Part shown: positions 32,129-42,678 of the stretch, in pieces
Numbering within the stretch: the stretch's first letter is position 1
How the letters are laid out: each line of letters begins with the position of its first letter
NCBI GenBank assembly: GCA_037178625.1
Contig: CM074134.1
Span: 124,001-188,000, forward strand
Reading direction: 5' to 3'
DNA from: Skeletonema tropicum
Taxonomy: Eukaryota > Bacillariophyta > Thalassiosirophyceae > Thalassiosirales > Thalassiosiraceae
DNA: 64,000 nt
The notes under the pieces: model-generated
The model's input: the letters and a program-made list of their open reading frames with translations, nothing else
The model's database searches: none
Told to the model about the DNA's origin: nothing
Position numbers and translations under genes: made by a program

Positions 32129-32454
32129 GTGCACAGGCAACAGGAGAGGGAAATGAAGATTGAGGATGACATCAGTACCCCGAGCCGAGCAGAAGAGCTT
32201 AAAGACAGTTCAACTGAAGATTATTTGCTTGAGTTTGTCAAAGTCGATGAGTCTGAGCATTTGGAGACGGTAGCTACGGAACAAGCCAGCAAGATGCAAG
32301 CCATGCGCACTTTAATGAAAGAATTCGCCAATAAATAGTCTGAACAGCAATACGAAAGAGATTTTGAACGTCCGGATTATGCAGTGAAGACGACGTCGTA
32401 GTGCGAGGGTGACTTCATGTATTGCAGTGATGATGAAGAGGATGATGACTAAAT
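32129..32454 (+). pseudogene. Decayed acidic ORF inside the transposon remnant
   Basis: One reading frame runs 32129-32454 with two internal stops (32336-32338 and 32396-32400 region). It gives an acidic, helical sequence (DYLLEFVKVDESEHLETV, ASKMQAMRTLMKEF, YERDFERPDYAV, then DDEEDDD). Composition is coding-like, but no family is recognised. It reads away from the transposase-like relic. The stretch 32455-33100 shows no gene. Confidence 0.35.
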
Positions 32455-33212
32455 CTCATGCAAGTGCACATTTTGAAGATGTATTTGTAGATGAAATGCG
32501 CAGTATTGGTGTGTTTGAGTTGCTATAGTATCTTCTCCTCGTCTATTACCAATCAAGCCATGTATTGTTTCTTATAGAATAATAATATCATTCCCAGATC
32601 AATAATTTCATGTCCACATAGCACCAGCATTCCCACTATGACGGTCGATTAATGCCCAAAATACGGCAGCGATCCTCGATTATATAGTCTTTAAGCTATC
32701 CAATGGGCCATCAATCGGTCTATGGGAACACTAGGAACATGATACGTTGCTCTATCAAAGATCGGTGATTTTTACGAAGCAGGCAAGATGTCTGTACTTG
32801 AAGCGGCATTACGACCACAACGACTGATACCAAGTGAAATAGCGCCAACACCCGTCGAATATATAGATCATGGACTGTCCATAGAGCCCTCACTCGGCTT
32901 GTGAGGAAATGTGTAACATGGTGAAACTACACACCGAACAAGGTGGTTTTGATGATCTATGATCTTCGTTCTTTGTGATGATGGAGGCTGAAGGCTGAAA
33001 GAGCCGGCGCGCCAAAACTAACACGCCGTTTTGTACCCCCTCGATCGATGCAGTATGACAAAAAATGGTAGTATTTAGCTAAAAAGACCTCATAGATCTT
33101 ATTTTGGGCGAGTTTTGGGGTGTATATAACGTTTTTCCAAAATCTTCCGAAAATCGGAAGATTTCAAAAAAGCTTCCGAATATCGGAAGAAAAAACTCGT
33201 CATGGATATTGT

Positions 33213-33430
33213 ACATAATATTATAAGTATCAACATCATACATGTCGACCTCTCATCTCGAGAGAGATATATACGCTCTGGGTAAGACCGGGAAAGCTTT
33301 GCTCTGTTCATGTCTCAATTCTTCAAACTCCGCAGCCGTTTATCGAGAAGGCATCATGTACTAATTCCCATGTTCATTTTTGTTCTTTTTCGCTTCTCAC
33401 AAATCTCCGCCCGCCCAATTAGACATTTAT
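33213..33430. repeat. Displaced 3' flank of sulfotransferase 2
   Basis: Counterpart of 28268-28480 (shared TATCAACATCAT, TCTCGAGAGAGA, CAAACTCCGCAGCCG, ATCGAGAAGGCATCAT). It begins right after the inverted end at 33209, so the transposon separates it from the gene it belonged to. Confidence 0.65.
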
Positions 33431-33545
33431 TTTCTCATCCAGCCAGCCAGGTTTCATTTTTTGGTGGAGGGCAGCCGCCTAACTAACCCTTAAATTTTAT
33501 TTCTACTATAACAGAGATATATGCTAAACCAGTGATGAAGAACTT

Positions 33546-33771
33546 TAGAGTATGTTCAGGAGAGCAAATGGTATCCAAGAATCGTAGTAATATCTTATTT
33601 TCTCGCCGAGATATGCATTTTGGGGTTTAATAAGTATGGGCATGCCTGCCAAATTTGTGCATCAATAAAAAGTTAGACAAGCTCATAGTAAACCCCAAAA
33701 TGCATATCTCGGCGAGAAATAAGATATTACTACGATTCTTGGATACCATCTGCTCTCCTAAACATACTCTA
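33546..33771. mobile_element. 226-bp foldback element / long hairpin
   Basis: Arms 33546-33628 and 33690-33771 are reverse complements over about 82 bp with only about three differences, around a ~60-base loop. The outer ends are TAGAGTATGTT read inward, with TA at the edge. No ORF. It could be a foldback MITE; if transcribed, the RNA would be a nearly perfect long hairpin. Confidence 0.85.
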
Positions 33772-34137
33772 CAGGTTAGTATCAATGGTTAAGTATATCT
33801 TCTTCATACATAGTAAAAGTTATTGGAAATCATTTATGGGGGCTAGTCATGCGGCTGCCATGGCGGTGATCTATCTCCAAAAAATGGCCCGGGCCGGGTT
33901 TTTGAGGTCTGTCTGGGCATTAAATACGGGCGTTGGGTACCGGTTAACCGACCGATTGATGCGTTGGTTCTCGTTTTTCAGAAAGCTTTTGTTAACAGTC
34001 TTTTTTCATCCAGCCAAATTCAAATGAGAGAGGATTTGAATTTCAATTTCCTTCAATCTAATCTTCGCACTTCTTACAATAAGCACCTCCATGCCACGGC
34101 ACAAAGGTACTCACAACGCAGCCACTACAAACACGCG

Positions 34138-35861
34138 ATGAATTCTTGTATACAATCGGCCGTCCTCCTTCTCCTCCTCCTTCGTGACACTGGTATAGCG
34201 GCTGCGCAATCTGCTGGCCACTCCAATGTCCGTGCCGCGACCTCTCAAGCTCAAGCAGTATGTCAGTCACATCACGTACATTTGAGCGTTGGCCGCCTTC
34301 AGAACGCAACCCACTCTTCCATGACTGTATCCTTCTCGATTTCATCTGATTGTGTCAACAAAAAGGGGCCCGGAAAGAAGTCTATCGGAGCAGTCCGCCT
34401 CAGCCTCATCGGAGAAGGAGAAGATGATGATTTGCTGGTCATCGGCGATAGCAACAGTACGAAGAGCTATGATGCAATGTCCCCAAGGCGAGGTATCAAA
34501 CGTTACTACTCAGATCTGTATTATCACATTGAAATCAATGACTTACGGCCTGCTGAGGAATACAGCTACGAATGTTTATTGCTCAAGAAGGACGACCTGT
34601 CTTTTCAGACTTCTCAGAAATATCTTCGTGAAGAGAGAACAACACTCGAGATAGATATTGATGAAAGTGTTATTGCTCGCAGTGACATCTCATCATTCAA
34701 CACGCCACCTGCTCCGGGACAATGGCATTCTAGTGGACGAGCGGTTACATTTGCAGTACTAGGTGACTTGGCGGCGAAGGAGCATTCAAAAAAGACAATA
34801 CGTCATCTTGATCGTCATAGTGAGAGCGTCGATGCTATTCTTTTTGCTGGAGATCTTGCCTATCCGAGTAAAGATCACGAAAATTGGGATAAATGGTGAG
34901 TTTGTAATATCTCTTTTTGAAGAATAGCTCTACGCATACGCCTATGCTAACCCTTTTTCGTAATCCACAATGCCATGCCATGTCGTATCATAGGATGGAT
35001 ATGATGAGCAAACGTGACTTCTTCAGTGCCATCCCTATACAAATAGCACTCGGGAATCATGATTTAGACACGTACAAAAGTGGTTGGATTTATGACATAA
35101 ATGAATCAGTAGAGATTGCTCTAGCATATGAGCATCGGTTTCAGATGCCTCACATTCGTCCTCCTATTAGAGAACTTGCAAGCTTGAAGGGATTTACAAA
35201 AGATGGTCAGCCGAGAGACTTCATCCCATATGAATATGGCAATGCTTACTATTCTTTCACTTTTGGTCCTTCGAAACATATCGTTTTGAGTTCCTTCTCT
35301 TCCTTTCGTGAAGGATCTCTTCAACATGAATGGCTGCTGTCTGAATTGAAATCAGTCGATCGATCCATCACTCCTTGGCTGATTGTTACACTTCACTGTC
35401 CACTCTACACAACCTTCAAAACTCATCGTCATGAAATCTTCGTCACAGAAGCACAAGCTACTCTTGAGCCATTGTTTGTCGAGTATACTGTCAATTTTGT
35501 GATTGCTGGACATATACACGCCTACATGCGTACTTGTCCGATGGCGTACTCGAAACGTAATCCTCGTGGACCTATCCACATCATTCAGGGTAATGGAGGT
35601 AAAGCAGTTTGTGAGCCATACTATAACGATACTGCAGAAGAATGGGTAGCAGTGAGGGATCAGTCACAGTATGGGTATGGAACGTTAGAGTTGGTCAACA
35701 AATCTCATGCCTTTTGGAGGTTGATCAAGACGGGCCAAGATGAAAATGGAGATGGAGAAGTTGAACCAAATCTAAACCACCTGTCGGATGAAATCTGGGT
35801 GAGTAACCAGCTTTATGCTGAAGAAATGAGTGTCGACAAAGGTTGGGAAGATAATTCATAG
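34138..35861 (+). CDS. Purple acid phosphatase (metallophosphoesterase), two exons
   Basis: Exons 34138-34895 and 34994-35861. The 98-bp intron (GTGAGT/TAG) splits a Trp codon and yields 541 residues. The ATG at 34138 is chosen because it starts a signal peptide (MNSCIQSAVLLLLLLRDTGIAAAQ); the frame is open further upstream. A fibronectin-like N-terminal part is followed by the five metal-binding blocks: VLGDLA near 206, AGDLAYPSKDHENWDKW near 236, ALGNHD near 271, VTLHCPLY near 383 and AGHIHAYMR near 423. PAPs hydrolyse phosphate esters and are often secreted for phosphate scavenging. The usual Tyr ligand after the second block is kept (DLAY). A partial duplicate of its 3' end lies at 36121-36225. 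Confidence 0.9.
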
Positions 35862-36120
35862 AAGATGTACATTGAAATCTTATCAGGTTAAGCACAATCT
35901 TGTCAAATTTATTACATAGTCTACCACAATAACATTTTGTCTCTAGAGGAAAGACGATGAAACCTCCAAAGCAGTCATATTCAATCTTGCCGCCTTTGCA
36001 GAAGTATCGTAGCAGCTTGTGCTAATGCCATTGCAGATTGAGTTGTCGGATTAATTCTACAAGCAGTAAAGATTATGACCCTAAAGTCAGCAACATACAA
36101 CATACTCCTACAAAATAGAC

Positions 36121-36225
36121 GAGAATTTGAACCGAATCTAAATCTGCTGGATGAAATCTGGGTCGGTAATCAACTTTATGTTGAAGAAATGAGTGTCGGC
36201 AAAGATTGGGAAACTAATCTGTAGT
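36121..36225 (+). pseudogene. Duplicated 3' tail of the purple acid phosphatase gene
   Basis: Matches the last ~105 bases of the upstream coding sequence (35757-35861) with scattered substitutions and a small deletion. It reads EPNLN.LLDEIWVGNQLYVEEMSVGKDWE then a stop. No upstream phosphatase sequence accompanies it. It marks an old local duplication that was mostly lost. Confidence 0.75.
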
Positions 36226-37044
36226 GTTGAATACCAACAATTGTACTAAGTATGTGACTTGTATAGAATGTAAGTGGAAGCTACAGCAACATTTTGTCGA
36301 TGACTTGCCACAACCGTGGGCACACCTCTCTCTCCTCCAGCGATTTGTTGTTCCGATCATTATAGTACAAACTAAAATGTAGCATTCGCTTATCACTGTA
36401 TAGAGATTTCCTTCTTTATTGCCGTCATCATCTTTATATTTATATATGTACCTTCCACTTCTGCCCCCAGAAAGTGAAAGCATTTTTTCAGCTTTAGCCG
36501 CTCGCTACAATACCGCTAATAATTTGTTTTCGTCAGACGCCACGGTAAGTAGTGTAATAGCAAACGAATCCTCTAATAATGTTTGGATTTGGAAAACATT
36601 GACGTCAAGGCTGGCTGTTTACGTTGTTCTCTGCATGCTGCGGACGGCACAGGTGATAAAGGAAGAGGATTTGATGCGAAACAGTGACGATTTCAATCTC
36701 AATCTCAACCTCAACCTCAACTTCAACTTTGCCTGTCACTCGGTACTCGACTTTACTGTCGCTCAATCATAGAATGAGTCACGTCAAAAAATCATCAAAA
36801 GAGCTCGACGATGAACGAGATCAATCATGTCGCCGACCGGCAGCATTGAACACACAAGTCTCAACAGCCATTTGTTCATTCAATCATGCCGACAGACTGC
36901 TTCGTGAGGCGCTCGCACAGCCATTCATTCAATCATGGATGGCAAATTGCTATCGCAAGCCACATGCCGCTGCCTCTGCTTCCTGCGCACAGCTCATAAT
37001 TTTTCATCGAGCAAACCGTCAACATCATTCACTACCAAACCACC

Positions 37045-37187
37045 ATGTCGGCCAACTCTCCGCCCTCCGCTCGCCGGCCGCTATCCCACCGCCCCTCCCA
37101 ACTGCATTCAACCGCACGCATCGCCGCCGCCTTGAAGCAGGCGCTTTTCTGGCGACCGCAGCCGATGGCCGATGATTACAGTTACAG
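37045..37187 (+). CDS. Possible first exon of an unknown gene, intron hosting the transposon
   Basis: ATG at 37045 in a good context (CACCATGT) opens a 47-codon stretch rich in Arg, Pro, Ser and Ala (MSANSPPSARRPLSHRP...), ending at a donor AG|GTGAGT (37187/37188). An acceptor-like TTTCCGTACAG lies at 43393-43403, right after the 6-kb element. Splicing there adds only 13 codons before a stop. It resembles a transit-peptide exon, but evidence is thin; transcript data would be decisive. Confidence 0.25.
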
Positions 37188-37246
37188 GTGAGTTCCATGA
37201 TTCATGATCGGGAAGAACAGTAGATGAGATCGAGCAACAACTTCAG

Positions 37247-37316
37247 CACCGTGGAAGCCGGTGCTATATAAATTGGCCCATCACCGTGGAAGCCGGTGCT
37301 ATACAAATTGGCCCTG
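37247..37316. repeat. 35-bp tandem duplication
   Basis: Two adjacent copies of CACCGTGGAAGCCGGTGCTA + TA(T/C)A(A)ATTGGCCC, almost identical. It lies about 60 bases before the left end of the large transposon. Confidence 0.85.
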
Positions 37317-37725
37317 GGCATGTTAAACGTCTTCGGACCGCACTCTGAGTTTGGGGTTCCAGAGCACACAGTTTCCGTAACCTAGTATAGCATTTTTTTT
37401 GTGAAACTTTTTTATTCTCAGCACTTTTTATAGAGCTGCAGCATCTTTTATTCCTCATTCCGCATCTTTTATAAATTTAGGGATAACTTTAATTTAGTCA
37501 ATTATTACACTAGTTATTAAGTTTTTTGAGCACCTTTTATTCCAACAATTTATATTATTGTTGCAACTTATAATCTTCCACTTGTAACCTTCCCAGCATC
37601 TTTTATTGCCTTGCCGAAACACTTAATCACAGTCAATGAGTATAAGATATAGTATAAGATCTTCACAACAACAAAGCAAAAGATATTTCTATCTAGCACA
37701 TTTTCACATTTACAACACTATCCAT

Positions 37726-39655
37726 CAAATTTGATCTCAAAAGAAGGTCTACAGATCTAGCAGGGAGAAAGACTGCCGCATCACTTAGTACATCGCTGCT
37801 GTTCGGCTTGTTTGCTGCACAATTGCGCTTCTACACGCAGAGGGACATCACAGAGAAGCTCTCAGTCAATATTGGACTTATTGGTGTGTGTACTACATCG
37901 CTCATACCACTTTTCATCGAGGTTTGTTTTATAGGAGGCGTCTAGAGTTACAGATCTAGCAGGGAGAAAGACTGCCGCATCACTTAGTACATCGCTGCTG
38001 TTCGGCTTGTTTGCTGCACAATTGCGCTTCTACACGCAGAGGGACATCACAGAGAAGCTCTCAGTCAATATTGGACTTATTGGTGTGTGTACTACATCGC
38101 TCGTACCACTTTTCATCGAGGTTCTAGAGTTACAGATCTAGCAGGGAGAAAGACTGCCGCATCTCTTAGTACATCGCTGCTGTTCGGCTTGTTTGCTGCA
38201 CAATTGCGCTTCTACACACAAAGGGACATCACAGAGAAGCTCTCAGTCGATATTGGACTTATTGGTGTGTGTACTACATCGCTCATACCACTTTTCATCG
38301 AGGCCATCAAATTTGATCTCAAAAGAAGGTCTACAGATCTAGCAGGGAGAGAGACTGCCGCATCTCTTAGTACATCGCTGCTGTTCGGCTTGTTTGCTGC
38401 ACAATTGCGCTTCTACACGCAGAGGGACATCACAGAGAAGCTCTCAGTCAATATTGGACTTATTGGTGTGTGTACTACATCGCTCATACCACTTTTCATC
38501 GAGGTTCTAGAGTTACAGATCTAGCAGGGAGAAAGACTGCCGCATCTCTTAGTACATCGCTGCTGTTCGGCTTGTTTGCTGCACAATTGCGCTTCTACAC
38601 GCAAAGGGACATCACAGAGAAGCTCTCAGTCGATATTGGACTTATTGGTGTGTGTACTACATCGCTCATACCACTTTTCATCGAGGCCATCAAATTTGAT
38701 CTCAAAAGAAGGTCTACAGATCTAGCAGGGAGAAAGACTGCCGCATCACTTAGTACATCGCTGCTGTTCGGCTTGTTTGCTGCACAATTGCGCTTCTACA
38801 CGCAGAGGGACATCACAGAGAAGCTCTCAGTCAATATTGGACTTATTGGTGTGTGTACTACATCGCTCATACCACTTTTCATCGAGGTTTGTTTTATAGG
38901 AGGCGTCTAGATCTGATCTCAAAAGAAGGTCTACAGATCTAGCAGGGAGAAAGACTGCCGCATCACTTAGTACATCGCTGCTGTTCGGCTTGTTTGCTGC
39001 ACAATTGCGCTTCTACACGCAGAGGGACATCACAGAGAAGCTCTCAGTCAATATTGGACTTATTGGTGTGTGTACTACATCGCTCATACCACTTTTCATC
39101 GAGGTTTGTTTTATAGGAGGCGTCTAGAGTTACAGATCTAGCAGGGAGAAAGACTGCCGCATCTCTTAGCACATCGCTGCTGTTCGGCTTGTTTGCTGCA
39201 CAATTGCGCTTCTACACGCAGAGGGACATCACAGAGAAGCTCTCAGTCAATATTGGACTTGTTGGTGTGTGCGCTACATCGCTCATACCACTTTTCATCG
39301 AGGCCTATTTTAGAGGAGGCGTCTAGAGAGTTACAGATCTAGCAGGGAGAAAGACTGCCGCATCTCTTAGTACATCGCTGCTGTTCGGCTTGTTTGCTGC
39401 ACAATTGCGCTTCTACACGCAGAGGGACATCACAGAGAAGCTCTCAGTCAATATTGGACTTATTGGTGTGTGTACTACATCGCTCATACCACTTTTCATC
39501 GAGGCCTATTCCAGAGGAGGCGTCTAGAGTTACAGATCTAGCAGGGAGAAAGACTGCCGCATCTCTTAGTACATCGCTGCTGTTCGGCTTGTTTGCTGCA
39601 CAATTGCGCTTCTACACGCAGAGGGACATCACAGAGAAGCTCTCAGTCGATATTT
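37726..39655 (+). repeat. Ten-copy ~200-bp tandem array encoding a hydrophobic peptide unit
   Basis: Units start at a CAGATCTAGCAGGGAGA block near 37752, 37951, 38132, 38333, 38515, 38716, 38933, 39132, 39332 and 39532; the last is truncated at ~39652. The ~170-bp core is nearly identical in all. Joining segments come in three types (TTTGTTTTATAGGAGGCGTC, TTCTAGAGTTA, or CCATCAAATTTGATCTCAAA), giving periods of about 180-220 bp. The core is open in one frame: SLSTSLLFGLFAAQLRFY, TQRDITEKLSV, NIGLIGVCTTSLIPLFIE, i.e. two hydrophobic segments. Two cores can be joined in frame (38087-38524 and 38470-38910), but most copies are separated by stops. It may be an internal promoter array or a degenerate membrane-protein exon. 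Confidence 0.85.
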
Positions 39656-39682
39656 TTGGTCATCTCGATACTTCTTGATAAA

Positions 39683-40882
39683 ATGGCCGAAGAGGCTGAG
39701 GCTGAGGCGCCTGATCCTTTCATCAACTTGGTCAGAGGTGATGATGTAGATTTTCAAGTTAGATTCATGGTTAGTGCTGAAAGATCTAGAGTCATGCTCC
39801 AGGTTCTAGAGTTTAGAACTGAGTTCAGAAATGAGGTCATAAATGGTGGTCCTCTTGATCATGGTGATGGAAGAGTCATGATTTACAATCTTAACTCTGA
39901 TGATGAATCAGACGAGGACGTTGCGTTGCTGAGGCCTAATGTTAGACAACATTTAACAGATCTGTTTGCTGTTGAGCATGGTCTGAATGATGTTGATACC
40001 GTGGAAAATGTTGGTGTGATTATCAATGTTGCAGGTGATGGTCATTGTCTTCATCGTGCTTTTATGGCTGGTCTTTATGATTATGCAGTCGAGCCCTTGT
40101 ATTTGTTCGGTCAAGGTTTTGGTGATGATGGTGCAAGTGCTAGATTAGCACACTTTGAGAATTTGAGTAACAACTTTATGAGCTCTTGGAGGGAAAGAAT
40201 ACGTCGACACTTGGAAGCTAATCAGAGTCTATTTGTTTCGTCCAATCATAAGATTAGAGACGTAGCTTTCTCTGACCACGACAGATGCACTTGGATTGAA
40301 ACTGACCGTAGGACATCGAACGTCAAAGCAGAGTTCTTGGACAGGATTTGGAATGCAAATACAGACTTTAACAGGCCTGTGGGACCCAATTTTTGGAATG
40401 GGAATGCAGTCATTCTTGTCTTGTGTCATTTCTGGAGGCAAACTGTTGTCCACTACTCATCACCTCCAAATGGGGGTAGACACTGCTTCATTGCATATTG
40501 GAGCAATAATATCTGCAAGCTTCGAGTCCACGTTTTTGGTGCAAGATGGGTGACCCCTCCTGAAGGTGCAATTTGTTTGCACCATGATGGAAGTCATTAC
40601 AGGTATATTAGTACCATTAGGAGGGACCCATCTCTACAATCTCTGTATGATACGATTCAGACAAATTATAAGAAGGGAACAGTTCTTACCTTGCCTTACA
40701 GTGAGATTAGGGAATTTGCTGGGACCAAAATCGTTCTTTGGTGGCGCCAGAAGCAGTTTGAAGCTCGATGCAAAGATCGATGTGCATGTGCTACCTCTGT
40801 TCCTTCGAAGGCTGTAGCTGCAGCTGCAAGTCAATCAGTGCATGATCACACTGAATATGAGATTAGGGAGCTGCTCTTTTAG
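39683..40882 (+). CDS. OTU-domain cysteine protease carried by the transposon
   Basis: 399 residues from the ATG at 39683 (AAAATGG context). The frame is open into the repeat array, but the acidic start MAEEAEAEAPDPF is the natural one. The catalytic loop GDGHCLHRAF has the Asp at 119 and the nucleophile Cys at 122. The catalytic His is at 305 in CLHHDGSHYRYI, in the usual His-containing final strand. Between them are the helices and an insertion typical of OTU proteases. Such enzymes cleave ubiquitin or ubiquitin-like chains, and OTU or ULP1 proteases are known passengers of some eukaryotic transposons. The gene is intact and followed 20 bases later by the transposase-like ORF on the same strand, suggesting joint expression. 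Confidence 0.85.
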   Translation: MAEEAEAEAPDPFINLVRGDDVDFQVRFMVSAERSRVMLQVLEFRTEFRNEVINGGPLDHGDGRVMIYNLNSDDESDEDVALLRPNVRQHLTDLFAVEHGLNDVDTVENVGVIINVAGDGHCLHRAFMAGLYDYAVEPLYLFGQGFGDDGASARLAHFENLSNNFMSSWRERIRRHLEANQSLFVSSNHKIRDVAFSDHDRCTWIETDRRTSNVKAEFLDRIWNANTDFNRPVGPNFWNGNAVILVLCHFWRQTVVHYSSPPNGGRHCFIAYWSNNICKLRVHVFGARWVTPPEGAICLHHDGSHYRYISTIRRDPSLQSLYDTIQTNYKKGTVLTLPYSEIREFAGTKIVLWWRQKQFEARCKDRCACATSVPSKAVAAAASQSVHDHTEYEIRELLF

Positions 40883-40902
40883 CTTCAGAAAAGCGGCTTG
40901 TT

Positions 40903-42678
40903 ATGGGCATTGATGCTACGGGCAATTTGCTCAATGTCCCCAACTCAAGTTTTGATGGTAAAATTCAGCATACTCTCATGACAATTCAAGCATCTGAGTG
41001 CCTCCTACAGGAAGAAGATGCCGGAAATTACGGCGACAATTTGTTTCACCCTGTAAGAGTTGCTGAGCGGGCATCTCCGAGCAACAAGACATCGGACTTC
41101 TCTGCATGGATTATACAACTCAGGAAAGATACAATGACAGTCACCGAATCATATCCTGGCGCTGGAGATGGTATCGACCCAATTCCGTCTGTAGTCAAGA
41201 TGGATTGTGCACTGGAATAAGCACATGGATGTCTAGAGGGATTTCGCAGCAATCATCATGTTGCAACAGGCCAATTGTACAACAACGTTTTTAACTACAT
41301 TTTGCGTCGCCATGATTCCCTCATATTGGACGCCAAAGATGACTTTGATGTGAAAAGAGTGTCAAAGATCACATACAGTCGGATACTTGCACACAGTCCC
41401 TGCATTATCAAGCAGTGCAAATCACATGTGTACCGGGCTGAGAGTAGCTACAGAAAGAACAAGACAAATAAACCCATCGAGTTCCGGATTCACTCTGAAG
41501 CTTTCGACCAGATCTTTTTACTTATTGCGAATGAAATGACGGCAATAGGCAGCATGTCCGAGCTGATTGTGCGACTAAGCATCTTTGTTGCGCTATTTGA
41601 AACAGAGTATATACAATGTCCTTTGTTTGATATGAACTCTGAAGTGCACGCGCATCATGAAACACAACTGGCAGAAACAGTTGCTGCAAAAATGAATACA
41701 GTTGCAACAGAAGAGATGGAGAAGATGCTGATTCCAACAGATGAAGAAATGGATTCTTGTATTCAGAGGGAGCTGGATAATGCAAGGGAAGGCAAGCGTA
41801 TCATTTTTCACAGCCACCTTGACGCTCGTACTGTTATCAATAGAATGAAGCAGGATATCAATTTTGGAGTGACATATCTGGAATCAATCGACAGCAGTGC
41901 AAAGAAAGGCAAGGTAAAAATTTGTTTGGTCTATTACTGTTACAGAAGAGAGGCGGACAACACAGTACACGTGTCACCAAGAAAATACGGAAGCTTCTCT
42001 GTGGAAGTAGATTTGCCACACATGTGTGGCAAGTTGCGTAACCCACTGTACTCTCCAACTGCTGCCAGATACCTATTATTAGAGTGGATGAGCCGTTCTG
42101 CATTGTGGTCACAGCAGCCCATCAGTGTTGCCGAAAAGGCTATGGATGCACGTATATTCAACAACAATCAAAGTCTAGAAGGTACATTTTGCTGTGAAAA
42201 GCATGGGGTGAGCACAGTCGCAGAAGATTTTGGAGACATATCATCCATGGTTCATCGAAGATACAATGACTCCATCGAAGAAGGGAGATTATTTGCGATG
42301 CAAATCAAGAAATCAGAGGCCCTTCTAAAGTCGAGGCGATTGAAACGTCAGAAAAAGGGACACCCAAAGAAAGATGATGATTCGGACGACATGGTATGGA
42401 AGGGTGCGCCTCGCTCAGTCAAAGGTATGCTTGATCAGTGGAATGACATGATGCACCGAGCTCTCAGGATTGCCCGAGATAATGGAGAAGTTGAATACAA
42501 AGACAATGTGAGAATATCCAAGTATAGAGTGATGAGGAAATTTGCAGATGAAACTGATAGCTCCTTTATGAGTAAGACAACTTTCAAGAACTGGCTTGCA
42601 GGCGAGCGGAAAGCTCCACTGGACAATGACTGGACGAGAGTCATTAAGAAATTTTCTGACAAGCATACGACAAAGTAA
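40903..42678 (+). pseudogene. Transposase-like ORF with one in-frame stop
   Basis: One frame runs from the ATG at 40903 to the TAA at 42676-42678 and is interrupted only by a TAA at 41218-41220, so about 590 codons. The first part has MGIDATGNLL and, just before the stop, SVVKMDCALE. I read these as the first and second Asp motifs of a DDE transposase (the 'DATG' and 'DCxxA' pattern seen in some eukaryotic elements); this is inference. The rest has helical regions, a Cys/His-poor middle, a basic stretch (SRRLKRQKKGHPKK) and a C-terminal helix-turn-helix-like end. I cannot place the third acidic residue. The single stop suggests a recent lesion, readthrough or a sequencing error. Confidence 0.5.

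Larger units (their letters stand above)
30401..33209. mobile_element. ~2.8-kb DNA transposon remnant with inverted ends
   Basis: Both ends, read inward, begin ATATCCATGACGAG (30401 on +, 33209 on -), followed within 60 bases by short palindromes CTTCCGAATATCGGAAG (one on the left, two on the right). Inside is a decayed transposase-like gene on the minus strand and a decayed ORF on the plus strand. The 3' flank of sulfotransferase 2 stops at the left end and resumes beyond the right end, as judged against copy 1. That supports insertion after the gene duplication. No clean target duplication is visible. The superfamily is undecided. Confidence 0.65.

Noticed and set aside
36684..37175. 163-codon plus-strand ORF near 37 kb
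   Set aside because: Its first part is the antisense-like (TCTCAATCTCAACC) simple repeat and its frame has no recognised features; the exon at 37045-37187 in another frame is a slightly better, still weak, candidate.
37726..39655. CRISPR-like array
   Set aside because: Units are ~200 bp with long identical cores and no unique spacers, and the genome is eukaryotic; it is an ordinary tandem repeat.
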